From: Sedimentibacter sp. zth1
Lineage (GTDB): Bacteria > Bacillota > Clostridia > Tissierellales > Sedimentibacteraceae
Direction of reading: 5' to 3'
Length of the DNA stretch: 64,000 nt
Assembly (NCBI RefSeq): GCF_017352195.1
Contig: NZ_CP071445.1
Coordinates: forward strand, 992,001 to 1,056,000
Below, in pieces: positions 16,632 to 25,133 of the stretch; position 1 is the first letter of the stretch; every line of letters begins with the position of its first letter. The position numbers and the translations under genes are program-made. The notes beneath the pieces were generated by a model. That model was not told the origin of the DNA, searched no databases, and saw only the letters and a program-made list of their open reading frames with translations.

Positions 16632-16666
16632 AAAAAAGCAATATAGCTTGTCTATATTGCTTTTTT
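16632..16666 (-). terminator. Strong intrinsic terminator overlapping the scpB stop, just before ytfI
   Basis: On the minus strand a 15-bp perfect stem (AAAAAAGCAATATAG with CTATATTGCTTTTTT, 5-nt loop) is followed by ATTTAG and then the ATG of the DUF2953 gene. The 5' arm encodes the last residues of ScpB and includes its stop codon. It should cut most readthrough from scpAB into ytfI-ytfJ. Confidence 0.85.
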
Positions 16667-17197
16667 GTCTCCATCCTCTTCAATTTCTATTTTTGGAAGT
16701 TCTTCGATAGTTTTTAATCCAAAATGCTTTAAAAACTCAGCGGTTGTACCAAATAATGTTGGCTTGCCTGGTTTATCAAGCTTACCTACTTCTTTTACTA
16801 AACCTTTTTCCATCAAACCTTTTACAATATTAGAACTTTTAACACCTCTGATAATATCAATTTCAACTCTTGTTACGGGTTGCTTATATGCAACTATAGA
16901 AAGCGTTTCAAGAGCAGCAGTCGACAACGACTTTGTTGTTGTCGACTCCTGCATTAAAAGATTTATATATTCATAGTTTTCTGATTTTGTTGTTAGCTGA
17001 TAAGTGTCTCCAAATTGTCGTAGAAGCAATCCTCTTTTTTCATCTTTATTATATTCTTCAACCATTTCAGTTAATACTTGTATTGTTTCAGTATGTTTCA
17101 TGTTCAGTATATTAGAAATTTCACTTAGCTTTAATGGTTCTCCCCATACAAATAGTAAACTTTCTATAATACTTTTTATTTTTTCATTTTTCATCAT
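16652..17197 (-). CDS. scpB: Segregation and condensation protein B
   Basis: ScpB, the winged-helix kleisin-associated subunit of the SMC-ScpA-ScpB condensin. Two winged-helix halves are recognisable: IIESLLFVWGEPLKLSEISNIL and STAALETLSIVAYKQPVTRVEID with the GVKSSNIV turn. The ATG at 17197 (with a second at 17194) follows GTGGGGA; an in-frame GTG at 17206 is less likely. About 182 residues, normal length. It is 26 bp downstream of scpA and its last codons form part of a terminator stem. Confidence 0.95.
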   Translation of the reverse strand: MMKNEKIKSIIESLLFVWGEPLKLSEISNILNMKHTETIQVLTEMVEEYNKDEKRGLLLRQFGDTYQLTTKSENYEYINLLMQESTTTKSLSTAALETLSIVAYKQPVTRVEIDIIRGVKSSNIVKGLMEKGLVKEVGKLDKPGKPTLFGTTAEFLKHFGLKTIEELPKIEIEEDGDKKAI

Positions 17198-17223
17198 GTT
17201 CCCCACTTTAAATATTAAATCAT

Positions 17224-17961
17224 TTAATTTTCAGAAAGAATATGAATATCGCTAAAGTTGTCATTTTGCATAATTTTTATTCCTTTCATTTTAGAAAGCT
17301 CAAGTACCGCTAAAAAAATTGAAACAACATATTCTTTGGTGTTTAATCTATTAGTATTTTCTTTAAACAAGGCAAAAACAGATACGAATGGTTTTGCTTT
17401 AAGCTTAACTAAAATACTATCTACACAATCTTTTACACTAAAACTGTCTCGATATATTTTATTGATTTTAGAAGTGTTTTCAACTATTTGTATATCCTTT
17501 TCCTTCAAAAGCTTAATAAAAACATTGTATAATTCATATACATTTACTTCATTAATAGAAAATTGCTCTCTATGATTTAAATCTTCAACTTCTATTTCTT
17601 CTTTAGGCTTTGTATAGTAAAAGTTAGTATTATTTTCAAATTCTTTTAACCTTTCAGATGCATATTTGCATATCTTGTATTCAAGCAATTGGTTTACAAG
17701 TTCTAGTCTTGGATCTTCGCATTCTTTTTCCTTTATTGGCAATAGCATTTTAGATTTAATTTCTATCAATGTTGCTGCCATTAATATAAATTCACTTGTG
17801 ATATTTAAATTTAATTGCTTCATTTCATCTAAATATGCTAGATATTGTTCAGTAATTTCAGATATAGGTATATCGTATATATCAACCTCGCGTTTTTCAA
17901 TTAGATAAAACAATAAATCAAATGGTCCTTGAAATGTTGATAAATTTATTGAATACTCCAT
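17224..17961 (-). CDS. scpA: Segregation and condensation protein A (kleisin)
   Basis: A 245-aa kleisin that bridges the SMC dimer heads with ScpB. The N-terminus FQGPFDLLFYLIEKREVDIYDIPISEITEQYL is the signature SMC-neck-binding domain. A C-terminal winged helix ends with VSIFLAVLELSKMKGI. It precedes scpB in the usual order and follows dacF. Sequence and length are ordinary. Confidence 0.95.
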   Translation of the reverse strand: MEYSINLSTFQGPFDLLFYLIEKREVDIYDIPISEITEQYLAYLDEMKQLNLNITSEFILMAATLIEIKSKMLLPIKEKECEDPRLELVNQLLEYKICKYASERLKEFENNTNFYYTKPKEEIEVEDLNHREQFSINEVNVYELYNVFIKLLKEKDIQIVENTSKINKIYRDSFSVKDCVDSILVKLKAKPFVSVFALFKENTNRLNTKEYVVSIFLAVLELSKMKGIKIMQNDNFSDIHILSEN

Positions 17962-17982
17962 AAAAGAATTTTTTACCTCTCG

Positions 17983-19137
17983 TTAATTAATTAATTTTTT
18001 AATAATATTTCTAATATAAAATTCAAAAAATGGTTGTTTGGGAATTTCACCTTCTGGATACAAATCAAATTCTTTTAGAACTTTACCATCCTTTGATACG
18101 GTAAGTTTACCAATAGGCGTAAGATAGTCTAATGGCGCTTTTAAATGTTCATTTATTTTATATTCTATACTATAATCTTCAATTTTGCAATTACTTGTTG
18201 TCAACAAGCTAATATTTTCTTTGCAAATGATATTTATATTTTCTTTTGTTGAGCATTCAACACAAGCTTGCGTTATAGGCTGTTCCTTTTCATAAAATAA
18301 TAAGTTTTTATAATTAGCGAAGCCATGATTTAGAAGTTTTGCAGCCTCTTGAAATCTAACTTTTGTATCATCACAACCTAAAACAACAGCTATAAGCTTT
18401 GTACCCTTTCTCAATGCAGCAGCTGATAAACAATATTTAGCTTCATGTGTATAACCTGTTTTTAGTCCTAATAACCCATTATAGTTATTTATTAATCTAT
18501 TTGTATTAACCAAAACTTGTTCTATATCTTTATTTTTGCCTACCATTATGCTATCCATCCATGTAAGCATGTATTTATTGGCATAATCATATTTTAAAAG
18601 TTCCATTGACATTAGTGCTATATCATAAGCGCTAGAATAATGATTTTCGCAAGGCAAACCTGTAACGTTCATAAACTGTGTATTTTTCATATTCAATTCA
18701 ATTGCCTTTTCATTCATCATATTCACGCAAGCTTCTTCTGAGCCAAAAAGCAACTCTGCCATAGCTACAGATGCATCATTTGCACTTCTTATGCATATAG
18801 CTTTTAATAAGCTTTCAACTGTTTGTACTTCATTTTCTTCAAGAAAAACTTGACTGCCACCCATACTAGATGCGTGCTTTGTAATAGTAGTTTCATCTGT
18901 GAACTTTATGTCGCCCGAATGTAATTTTTCACTAGTAAGTATAAGTAACATTATTTTTGTTATACTCGCTGGGGAAAGCTTATCATTACAATTTTTCTCG
19001 TATAAGATTTGACCATCATCTGCACTCAGTAACACTACAGATTTTGAAGATAATGTTAAGCTATCATCGTTGTCAGCAAAAGCTACTATTGAATTTAATA
19101 ATAACGTAATTAATAAAAATATGGATATTTTCCTCAT
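17983..19137 (-). CDS. dacF: D-alanyl-D-alanine carboxypeptidase (DacF-like)
   Basis: A 384-aa exported S11 carboxypeptidase. The signal peptide is MRKISIFLLITLLLNSIVAFA. The active site motifs are SITK (S58-K61), SAN (S118) and KTG (in GLKTGYT); the C-terminal PBP5-like domain is present with a final basic amphipathic tail. In Bacillus DacF is a forespore enzyme controlling cortex cross-linking. The ATG at 19137 follows AGGAGGT; a further upstream ATG at 19170 would put the signal peptide inside. Start and ribosome-binding site are enclosed in a large hairpin (19118-19173), suggesting translational control. Neighbours are scpA and a dCMP deaminase. Confidence 0.93.
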   Translation of the reverse strand: MRKISIFLLITLLLNSIVAFADNDDSLTLSSKSVVLLSADDGQILYEKNCNDKLSPASITKIMLLILTSEKLHSGDIKFTDETTITKHASSMGGSQVFLEENEVQTVESLLKAICIRSANDASVAMAELLFGSEEACVNMMNEKAIELNMKNTQFMNVTGLPCENHYSSAYDIALMSMELLKYDYANKYMLTWMDSIMVGKNKDIEQVLVNTNRLINNYNGLLGLKTGYTHEAKYCLSAAALRKGTKLIAVVLGCDDTKVRFQEAAKLLNHGFANYKNLLFYEKEQPITQACVECSTKENINIICKENISLLTTSNCKIEDYSIEYKINEHLKAPLDYLTPIGKLTVSKDGKVLKEFDLYPEGEIPKQPFFEFYIRNIIKKLIN

Positions 19138-19173
19138 TAAAAGACCTCCTTTTATGAGTAGAATATCCATATT
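19118..19173 (-). promoter_or_regulatory. Hairpin enclosing the dacF ribosome-binding site and start codon
   Basis: In the minus-strand RNA a 12-bp perfect outer stem (AATATGGATATT with AATATCCATATT) encloses a 3x3 internal loop. An inner stem follows (CTCAT-AAAAG with CTTTT-ATGAG, one bulged base). The hairpin loop is GAGGT, part of the Shine-Dalgarno, and the AUG lies in the inner stem. As drawn, translation of dacF would be blocked unless the stem opens. Confidence 0.6.
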
Positions 19174-19229
19174 AAAGTTAAATATACAATTATCTTAACT
19201 TAATTCATATTTGTATTTGTTACAAATTT

Positions 19230-19709
19230 TTAAAGTATAAATTCTATATTTTTCTCGCTCATTTTATACTTAGTATATTTCAAATTAACCATATCAAACA
19301 TTTTTTTTGATGCTATGACAGAATCAGTTTCAGAGTATTTATCTGATAAATATACAATTTCTATGATACCACTTTGAATTATAGCTTTTGCGCATTCATT
19401 ACACGGAAATAATGTTGTATATAATTTTGTACCTTTTAACGAACCACTATCATTGTTTAATATTGCATTTAATTCTGCATGACATACATATAAGTATTTT
19501 GTTTCAAGAGGACTTCCTTCTCTATCCCAAGGCATAACAGCGTCATCACATCCTGTTGGCATGCCATTATATCCAACAGATAGAATTTTGTTATCTGAAT
19601 TTACTATGCATGCTCCAACCTGAGTAGTACTGTCCTTACTTCTCTTAGAAGAGAGAATCGCCAATCCCATAAAATATTCATCCCAAGATAAATAATCAGC
19701 ATATTTCAT
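19230..19709 (-). CDS. dCMP deaminase (ComEB-like)
   Basis: A 159-aa zinc deaminase of the dCMP deaminase family, giving dUMP for thymidylate synthesis. Zinc ligands are CHAE (H and catalytic E) and FPCNECAKAI (PCxxC). GYNGMPTGCDD and the N-terminal STTQVGACIV are typical of the family. The preferred ATG (19709) has GGAGGAAAAT immediately before; an earlier ATG four codons upstream contains that ribosome-binding site. It sits between deoB and dacF, where Bacillus has a purine nucleoside phosphorylase. Confidence 0.93.
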   Translation of the reverse strand: MKYADYLSWDEYFMGLAILSSKRSKDSTTQVGACIVNSDNKILSVGYNGMPTGCDDAVMPWDREGSPLETKYLYVCHAELNAILNNDSGSLKGTKLYTTLFPCNECAKAIIQSGIIEIVYLSDKYSETDSVIASKKMFDMVNLKYTKYKMSEKNIEFIL

Positions 19710-19728
19710 ATTTTCCTCCATAATTTAA

Positions 19729-20904
19729 TTATTTCAAAATTTTATCTTTTATGCTGTACCCATCAATATCATTTTCAATATTGAGTATGTCTAAAATAGT
19801 TTTTCCTATACAAGAAAAAGTATCTAAAGTACCAAAATTATTATTTTCTTTAATGCTTTCTCCATAAACTATGATTGGAATATACTCTCTTGAATGATCT
19901 GTGCTTGGAGTTGTAGGATCACATCCATGGTCAGCAGTTATAATTAAAACATCTGAAGGTTTTAATGCAATTTTTATTTCTTCAAGCTTTCCATCAAAAT
20001 ATTGCAATGCTTCTGCATATCCTTCTACATTATTTCTATGACCGTAAAGCATATCAAAATCAACAAGATTTGTAAATATTAGACCTTCTGTATCTTCATT
20101 TATAGCTTGTATGGTAGCTTCTATACCTTCAAAATTGTTTTTAGTGTGTGAAGCTTTAGTTATTCCCTTATTAACAAATATATCTTCTATCTTTCCTATA
20201 GCATATACTTCTTTGCCTGATTTTGATATAAAATCAAGCATAGTATCTTTTATTGGAATCAATGAGAAGTCTCTTCTATTTTCTGTACGTTTATAATCAC
20301 CTGATTTACCTATAAAAGGTCTAGCTATAACTCTACCTACTCCGCGTTCACCTTGCAATAGTTCTCTTGCTATTTTGCATGCTTCATATAATTCTTCTAA
20401 AGGAACTATTTCTTCATGTGCTGCAATTTGAAATACACTATCAGCAGATGTATAAACAATTAAATCTCCACTCTTAACATGTTCATCACCAAGTCTTTGT
20501 ATAATTTCTGTTCCAGATGCTACACAATTCCCTATAACATGTCTCTTTGTTCTTTTTTCAAATTCTTTAATAATTTCATCATCAAATCCATTTGGATATG
20601 TTGGAAATGCATTTGGTAATATAATACCACTCATTTCCCAATGACCTGTTGTTGTATCTTTTCCCATTGATTTTTCCAATGATCTACCATGAGATGATAA
20701 ATATTTTATATTGGATTTTTTTAAATCTTCTAATCCTTCAATATCTAATAATCCCATTTTATCCAAATTCGGTAATTCAAAGTTTTTTACAGCTTTATAT
20801 ATATTTTTAACTGTATTGCTTCCCTCATCTTTAAATAAATTAGCATCTGGTAGTTCTCCTATCCCAACGCTATCTAATACTATCAATATAACCCTATTAA
20901 TCAT
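19729..20904 (-). CDS. deoB: Phosphopentomutase
   Basis: A 391-aa alkaline-phosphatase-superfamily enzyme that interconverts ribose/deoxyribose 1-phosphate and 5-phosphate in nucleoside salvage. The N-terminal metal-site segment [17 protein letters not shown], the active threonine region [10 protein letters not shown], and the C-terminal [22 protein letters not shown] with metal-binding D and H are all present. Full length. It follows the xerD-like gene by 13 bp, as in Bacillus (xerD-drm). Confidence 0.97.
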   Translation of the reverse strand: MINRVILIVLDSVGIGELPDANLFKDEGSNTVKNIYKAVKNFELPNLDKMGLLDIEGLEDLKKSNIKYLSSHGRSLEKSMGKDTTTGHWEMSGIILPNAFPTYPNGFDDEIIKEFEKRTKRHVIGNCVASGTEIIQRLGDEHVKSGDLIVYTSADSVFQIAAHEEIVPLEELYEACKIARELLQGERGVGRVIARPFIGKSGDYKRTENRRDFSLIPIKDTMLDFISKSGKEVYAIGKIEDIFVNKGITKASHTKNNFEGIEATIQAINEDTEGLIFTNLVDFDMLYGHRNNVEGYAEALQYFDGKLEEIKIALKPSDVLIITADHGCDPTTPSTDHSREYIPIIVYGESIKENNNFGTLDTFSCIGKTILDILNIENDIDGYSIKDKILK

Positions 20905-20917
20905 TTGTTATCTCCTT

Positions 20918-21793
20918 TCAAGCTCTCGGATGTGTATTTTTATATGTTTGTAATGATTTTAAATCTGTAACTTGCATGTAGTTTTGCATTGCTGTCAAAT
21001 TTTTATGCCCCATTAATTCTTTAACAGACAATACATCAGCTCCGTGATTAAGTAAATGAACAGCAAAAGAATTTCTCAAAATTTGTGGGGATAATTCTTT
21101 GTTTAGCTCTAACTTATTTTCATAAAATTTAAGTATTTTCCATACTCCTTGTCGAGTTAATGCTTCTCCACTATTATTTATAAATAAAAATTCACAATCA
21201 CTCTTAGATTTATTATTTCTAAAATCCGATAAATAATTACTAATTGCTTTCAATGCTAATTTTCCTACAGGAACAATTCTTTGAATTTTGCCATTGATAT
21301 GTATAATCGAAGCATAGGGAACAATATCCTGTATTTTAATATTAATCAGCTCCGATACTTTTATGCCTGATGAATACAATAGTTCTAATATTGCAGAATC
21401 TCTACTTCCTTTAAAAGTATTTATATCTGGCAAACTTAGCAACTTCATAATTTCTTTTTCTTCTAAAATAAGCGGTAATTTTCGTATGTGTTTTGGACTA
21501 TGTATATTTTGTATTGGATTGTCACTAATTAATTTTTCTTCTCTCAAATATTCATAAAAACTTTTTAGTGAACTTATATTTCTAGAAATGGTTGAAGAAC
21601 TCTTTCCGTTTTTTTGAAGGTCTACTAAAAATGTTAAAACATGTGTCTTTTTAACATTATAAAATAATTCTTTATATTCATTTTTTAGATAACTTATAAA
21701 GCAATTAATATCATAAATATAAGAGTTGATAGTATTTACACTTAATTTTTTATCTTCTAATCTTTTTTTATAATTTTCAATAACATTGTCCAT
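20918..21793 (-). CDS. xerD: XerD-like tyrosine recombinase with two altered catalytic residues
   Basis: A 291-aa tyrosine recombinase in the xerD position before deoB. The N-terminal SAM-like domain covers about 1-90 and the catalytic domain about 105-285. Catalytic positions: K145 where Arg I normally is (GIKVSEL), K169, Q237 where His II normally is (SPQILR), R240, H263 (LMGHKNL) and the nucleophile Y272. So two of six active residues are substituted. XerD normally resolves chromosome dimers at dif with XerC. Either the enzyme tolerates these changes, or its role is structural, or another XerD exists elsewhere. Length and frame are intact, so it is not a decayed gene. Confidence 0.85.
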   Translation of the reverse strand: MDNVIENYKKRLEDKKLSVNTINSYIYDINCFISYLKNEYKELFYNVKKTHVLTFLVDLQKNGKSSSTISRNISSLKSFYEYLREEKLISDNPIQNIHSPKHIRKLPLILEEKEIMKLLSLPDINTFKGSRDSAILELLYSSGIKVSELINIKIQDIVPYASIIHINGKIQRIVPVGKLALKAISNYLSDFRNNKSKSDCEFLFINNSGEALTRQGVWKILKFYENKLELNKELSPQILRNSFAVHLLNHGADVLSVKELMGHKNLTAMQNYMQVTDLKSLQTYKNTHPRA

Positions 21794-21833
21794 AATTCAC
21801 CTACATTTAATTTATTTTATTATTAAAAACTAC

Positions 21834-22403
21834 TTAATTTAAAATAAAGTAGATATAACAACTATATACACAAGAATATATACCCACTATTAACAAAAAT
21901 ATAACCGCTATTTTCATAAACTCTATAATTATTATATCAAGTTTATTTCGTTTAGTCTCTACTTTTTTTATTTTTTTTATGTATTTAGCAATTAAAATGC
22001 ATATATGAGTAAAATAAAACACTAAGGGAAAATAAAGTAAATAATCCGGAATGTTTAATAATAAGTATAATTTATCTTCGGAAAATACTTTTGTTATATA
22101 AATCATTGATAAACCAAAGTATAAACTAAAAATTACAAATGCAAAGTAAACGAATTTATCCTTACCCAAAAACGCAAATATTGTTATAACTACAAAATAA
22201 ATTATATTTCTTTTGAATATTTCTAAAAACATTCGTAAAAATGTATATCTTTGAATACTGTTATAACTAATTTTTACCAATTCTTCTTGTCCAACATAGA
22301 AGAATATAAAAGCAGATAAAATAAGCGATAACAATAAAACAAATGTCAAAAACAGTAATTGCTTATTTTGCTCGTGTTTAGAGTTCTTATTTGTTTTTAT
22401 CAT
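21834..22403 (-). CDS. spoIIM: Probable stage II sporulation protein M
   Basis: An integral membrane protein of 189 residues with about five hydrophobic segments (around 18-38, 60-80, 83-105, 120-140 and 160-185). The sequence alone is weak, but it lies between nudF and xerD, the place of spoIIM in Bacillus, and the topology and size fit. SpoIIM works with SpoIID and SpoIIP in septal peptidoglycan removal during engulfment. The ATG at 22403 follows GGAGGA, which is the 3' arm of a terminator-like hairpin. A GGAGG inside an earlier in-frame ATG rules out the start at 22427. Confidence 0.6.
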   Translation of the reverse strand: MIKTNKNSKHEQNKQLLFLTFVLLLSLILSAFIFFYVGQEELVKISYNSIQRYTFLRMFLEIFKRNIIYFVVITIFAFLGKDKFVYFAFVIFSLYFGLSMIYITKVFSEDKLYLLLNIPDYLLYFPLVFYFTHICILIAKYIKKIKKVETKRNKLDIIIIEFMKIAVIFLLIVGIYSCVYSCYIYFILN

Positions 22404-22458
22404 AAAAAAATTCCTCCAGATTAGCATTATTAATAAAATATATGCTAACTCTGAAGGA
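22404..22458 (-). terminator. Terminator-like hairpin whose 3' arm is the spoIIM ribosome-binding site
   Basis: On the minus strand TCCTTCAG-AG-TTAGCAT pairs with ATGCTAA-T-CTGGAGGA and is followed by ATTTTTTT and then the spoIIM ATG. It has the form of an intrinsic terminator after nudF, yet its 3' arm holds the GGAGGA Shine-Dalgarno of spoIIM. Termination and translation masking could both occur. Confidence 0.65.
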
Positions 22459-22471
22459 TAAATAACTTATA

Positions 22472-22993
22472 TTAAACATTTAATACATAAAGAATTGCTA
22501 TAATCGTTTTAGCATCCTTAATTTTATTTTGCTTAACTAAATTTAAAGCTTCATCAAATTTGATTCGAACAATTTCTATAAATTCATCCTCATCAGGATT
22601 TGATCCAACTTCTTTCAATTCTGTCGCTTTATATAGATATATTTTTTCATTGCTAAATCCAGGAGAAGTATAAAATTCTGTTAATTTTTCTAATTTATTT
22701 GGACAAAACCCTGTTTCTTCTATAAGTTCTCTATTTGCAGCAGCCAATGGTTCTTCATTAAGTTCTAACTTTCCGGCAGGTATCTCATATAAAAAGTCTT
22801 CAACAGCTTTCCTATATTGTTTTACTAAAATTAACTCATCATTATCCATTGCTACTATACCAACAGCACCCTTGTGCTCAACAATTTCTCTTTTAGCATA
22901 TTTTTTATTAGGAACCTCGACTGTATCAATCCTTACATTTATAATTTTTCCTTCAAATACTTTTTCACTATTAACAGTAATTTCTTTATTCAT
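22472..22993 (-). CDS. nudF: ADP-ribose pyrophosphatase (NUDIX)
   Basis: A 173-aa NudF-type hydrolase that splits ADP-ribose into AMP and ribose 5-phosphate. The Nudix box reads GKLELNEEPLAAANRELIEETGF, with the REXXEE core intact. FYTSPGFSNEKIYLY is the usual C-terminal substrate loop. The ATG at 22993 follows GAGGAGG at good spacing; an upstream in-frame ATG would contain it. It stands between spo0A and spoIIM, matching the Bacillus gene neighbourhood. Confidence 0.93.
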   Translation of the reverse strand: MNKEITVNSEKVFEGKIINVRIDTVEVPNKKYAKREIVEHKGAVGIVAMDNDELILVKQYRKAVEDFLYEIPAGKLELNEEPLAAANRELIEETGFCPNKLEKLTEFYTSPGFSNEKIYLYKATELKEVGSNPDEDEFIEIVRIKFDEALNLVKQNKIKDAKTIIAILYVLNV

Positions 22994-23017
22994 TTTGTTC
23001 CTCCTCATGATGTTAAT

Positions 23018-23812
23018 CTACGATACTTTTTGTTCTAGCCTTAATTTATCTGAAATCATAGCAATAAACTCGCTATTTGTTGGTTTACCTTTATTATTAT
23101 GAATTGTATATCCGAATATATTATTAATTGTTTCAATTTTGCCTCTATTACAAGCAACTTCAATAGCATGTCTAATTGCTCTTTCAACTCTACTTGCAGT
23201 GGTTGAATATTTTATAGCTATACTTGGATATAATTCTTTAGTTATTGCACCTAATAATTCTACATTATTTACAACATCTATAATCGCAGTTCTAAGATAT
23301 TGATAACCTTTTATGTGAGCTGGAACACCAACTTCATGTAATATATCGGTTATCTTTGCTTCAAGACTCAATTCTTTTTGAGCATTTTCATTGTATATTA
23401 TTTCTTTGTTTCGAATTTGTACTTTTGATGTCTCGTAACCAGATATTTGTAATAACCTTTCAGCAAATGAATCAAAATTAAATGGTTTTATTATGTAATA
23501 ATCAACTCCCATATTAATTGCTCTTTGAGTGATTTTATCATGTCCGACAGCAGATAAGATAATAACTTTTGGAAATTTGCTTAAATTACTTTTATGCATT
23601 TTTTCCAAAACACCTAAACCATCAAGATGAGGCATAATTATATCAAGTATAAGAACATCAGGCTCATACTTTTCAACTGCCTCAATAGCTTTTATACCAT
23701 CGTCAGCCATTGCTAAAATATCAAAAACATTTTTTGATAATAAAAAATCTTTTAATACACCTCTAAACTCTTTATTATCATCCGCAATAACAATTTTTAC
23801 CTTTTCTTTCAT
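23018..23812 (-). CDS. spo0A: Sporulation master regulator Spo0A
   Basis: A 264-aa response regulator. The receiver domain has D11-D12, the phosphorylation site D57 (LILDIIMP), the T/S position in ILSA and K109 (IKP). The C-terminal Spo0A domain holds [19 protein letters not shown] and the recognition helix [20 protein letters not shown], the segment that reads 0A boxes. It turns sporulation on when phosphorylated. It follows spoIVB, the canonical order. A perfect 16-bp palindrome lies just upstream of its ribosome-binding site. Neither a clear sigma-A nor a sigma-H promoter could be drawn with confidence. Confidence 0.98.
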   Translation of the reverse strand: MKEKVKIVIADDNKEFRGVLKDFLLSKNVFDILAMADDGIKAIEAVEKYEPDVLILDIIMPHLDGLGVLEKMHKSNLSKFPKVIILSAVGHDKITQRAINMGVDYYIIKPFNFDSFAERLLQISGYETSKVQIRNKEIIYNENAQKELSLEAKITDILHEVGVPAHIKGYQYLRTAIIDVVNNVELLGAITKELYPSIAIKYSTTASRVERAIRHAIEVACNRGKIETINNIFGYTIHNNKGKPTNSEFIAMISDKLRLEQKVS

Positions 23813-23827
23813 ATAGATCCCCCTTAT

Positions 23828-23843
23828 TATGGTTTAAACCATA
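23828..23843. promoter_or_regulatory. Perfect 16-bp palindrome in the spo0A leader
   Basis: TATGGTTTAAACCATA lies about 15 bp upstream of the spo0A start, next to the GGGGG ribosome-binding site. With no loop it would make a poor RNA hairpin, so a DNA-binding protein site is more likely. The protein is unknown. The rest of 23844-23963 is AT-rich with no other clear element. Confidence 0.5.
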
Positions 23844-23963
23844 TTTATCTTTATATAAAATACTTATTAACATAAATATTTATATTCTTTTACAATGTAA
23901 TTTCAATTAATACCCTTTACATTATAATATACGCTAAATTGATAAAAATTCCTTTAAAATATT

Positions 23964-25064
23964 CTACAAATTGGATTTGTTTTGAGTTTTTTCATCAATT
24001 AACCACTCAATGTACACACCATATCCTCTAGTTGGATCATTCACAAATACATGTGTAACTGCACCTACAAGCTTACCATTTTGAATAATAGGACATCCAC
24101 TCATTCCTTGAATTATACCATTTGTCAATGATAATAATTCTGTATCTACAATTTTTATCACTAAGCTTTTGTCACTAGGTCTACCTTGATAATATAATTT
24201 TACAATTTCTATGTCATATTCTTTTATTTTATCATCAATATTAGATAAAATTTTGGCAGGTCCAGGCTGAATTTCATCTCTATCACCAACTTCTATCAAA
24301 TCGTTAGTAAAATAATTCATACCCTTTTCATTTAATGTACCTTTTATACCATAACATGTGTTTTGTTTTACATCTCCAAGTTTACCTTCATCTCTTAAGA
24401 TAAACCCTACTATTTCTCCAGGATTACCTTTTTTGCCTGTTTTAATATTAGTTATAGATGCTTTTGAAATAGCACCAAAATCAATATCGATCAAATCACC
24501 TGTATCTGCATCAGTTATACCATGAGCGACCGCACTATAGGAATTAGTCTCAGGATCTATATATGTTATTGCGCCAATTCCGGCTATATTGTCTCTTGCC
24601 CAGAAACCAAATATTATATCATTTGAATCATACCTCTTAACTGGCATTAGTAAAATTTGTATTCTATTACCATTTCTTTCTATTTCTAAATTATACTCTT
24701 TTATTCCTTGTTTTGCAACATAAAAAACAAAATCATTTGTTGTAGCAATAGGTATAGAGTCAACTGCGATTATTTTATCACCTATTCTTATACCTGCATC
24801 ATTAGCTGGAGATGTTGTTATTTTGTTATCGTTTACAACATCAGCTAAACCAACAACTAGAATTCCTTTAGTTTTCAATTCAACTCCAATTGTCTGTCCA
24901 CCAGGTATCACATATTTTGTTTTTGTACTTACTTGCTCATCTTGAATAAAAGGATTATAGTATTTATAGGAAATAATTAAATTATTTTCTACAACGTATA
25001 TAGAGAAAACAAATATAGCTATTATTGAAATTAAGAATAAAACTTTTATTTTGCAATGTTTCAT
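23964..25064 (-). CDS. spoIVB: SpoIVB serine peptidase
   Basis: A 366-aa secreted S55 protease of the forespore that triggers pro-sigma-K processing by cutting SpoIVFA. It has an N-terminal anchor (about 8-25) and a PDZ domain (about 60-142, with GIRIGDKIIAVDSIPI). The peptidase domain has catalytic H181 (VAHGITD), D307 (KIVDTEL) and S322 (GMSGCPI). Spacing D to S (15) equals that in the Bacillus enzyme. GMSGCP instead of GMSGSP is a mild variant. It sits between recN and spo0A as in Bacillus and other clostridia. Confidence 0.95.
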   Translation of the reverse strand: MKHCKIKVLFLISIIAIFVFSIYVVENNLIISYKYYNPFIQDEQVSTKTKYVIPGGQTIGVELKTKGILVVGLADVVNDNKITTSPANDAGIRIGDKIIAVDSIPIATTNDFVFYVAKQGIKEYNLEIERNGNRIQILLMPVKRYDSNDIIFGFWARDNIAGIGAITYIDPETNSYSAVAHGITDADTGDLIDIDFGAISKASITNIKTGKKGNPGEIVGFILRDEGKLGDVKQNTCYGIKGTLNEKGMNYFTNDLIEVGDRDEIQPGPAKILSNIDDKIKEYDIEIVKLYYQGRPSDKSLVIKIVDTELLSLTNGIIQGMSGCPIIQNGKLVGAVTHVFVNDPTRGYGVYIEWLIDEKTQNKSNL

Positions 25065-25133
25065 TTATTAGCTCCTTAAGTTTTAATCTTAATTTCTCCA
25101 TTTAGTTTAAATTTATTCTATTATGATTTATAT

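Noticed and set aside
23920-23960. AAAGGAATT as a sigma-H -35 box for spo0A
   Set aside because: No GAAT -10 box occurs at the right spacing downstream, so I cannot support a sigma-H promoter.
23962-23968. TGTAGAA as a possible 0A box upstream of spo0A
   Set aside because: One mismatch to a 7-mer in AT-rich DNA is expected by chance, and it overlaps the spoIVB stop codon far from a defined promoter.
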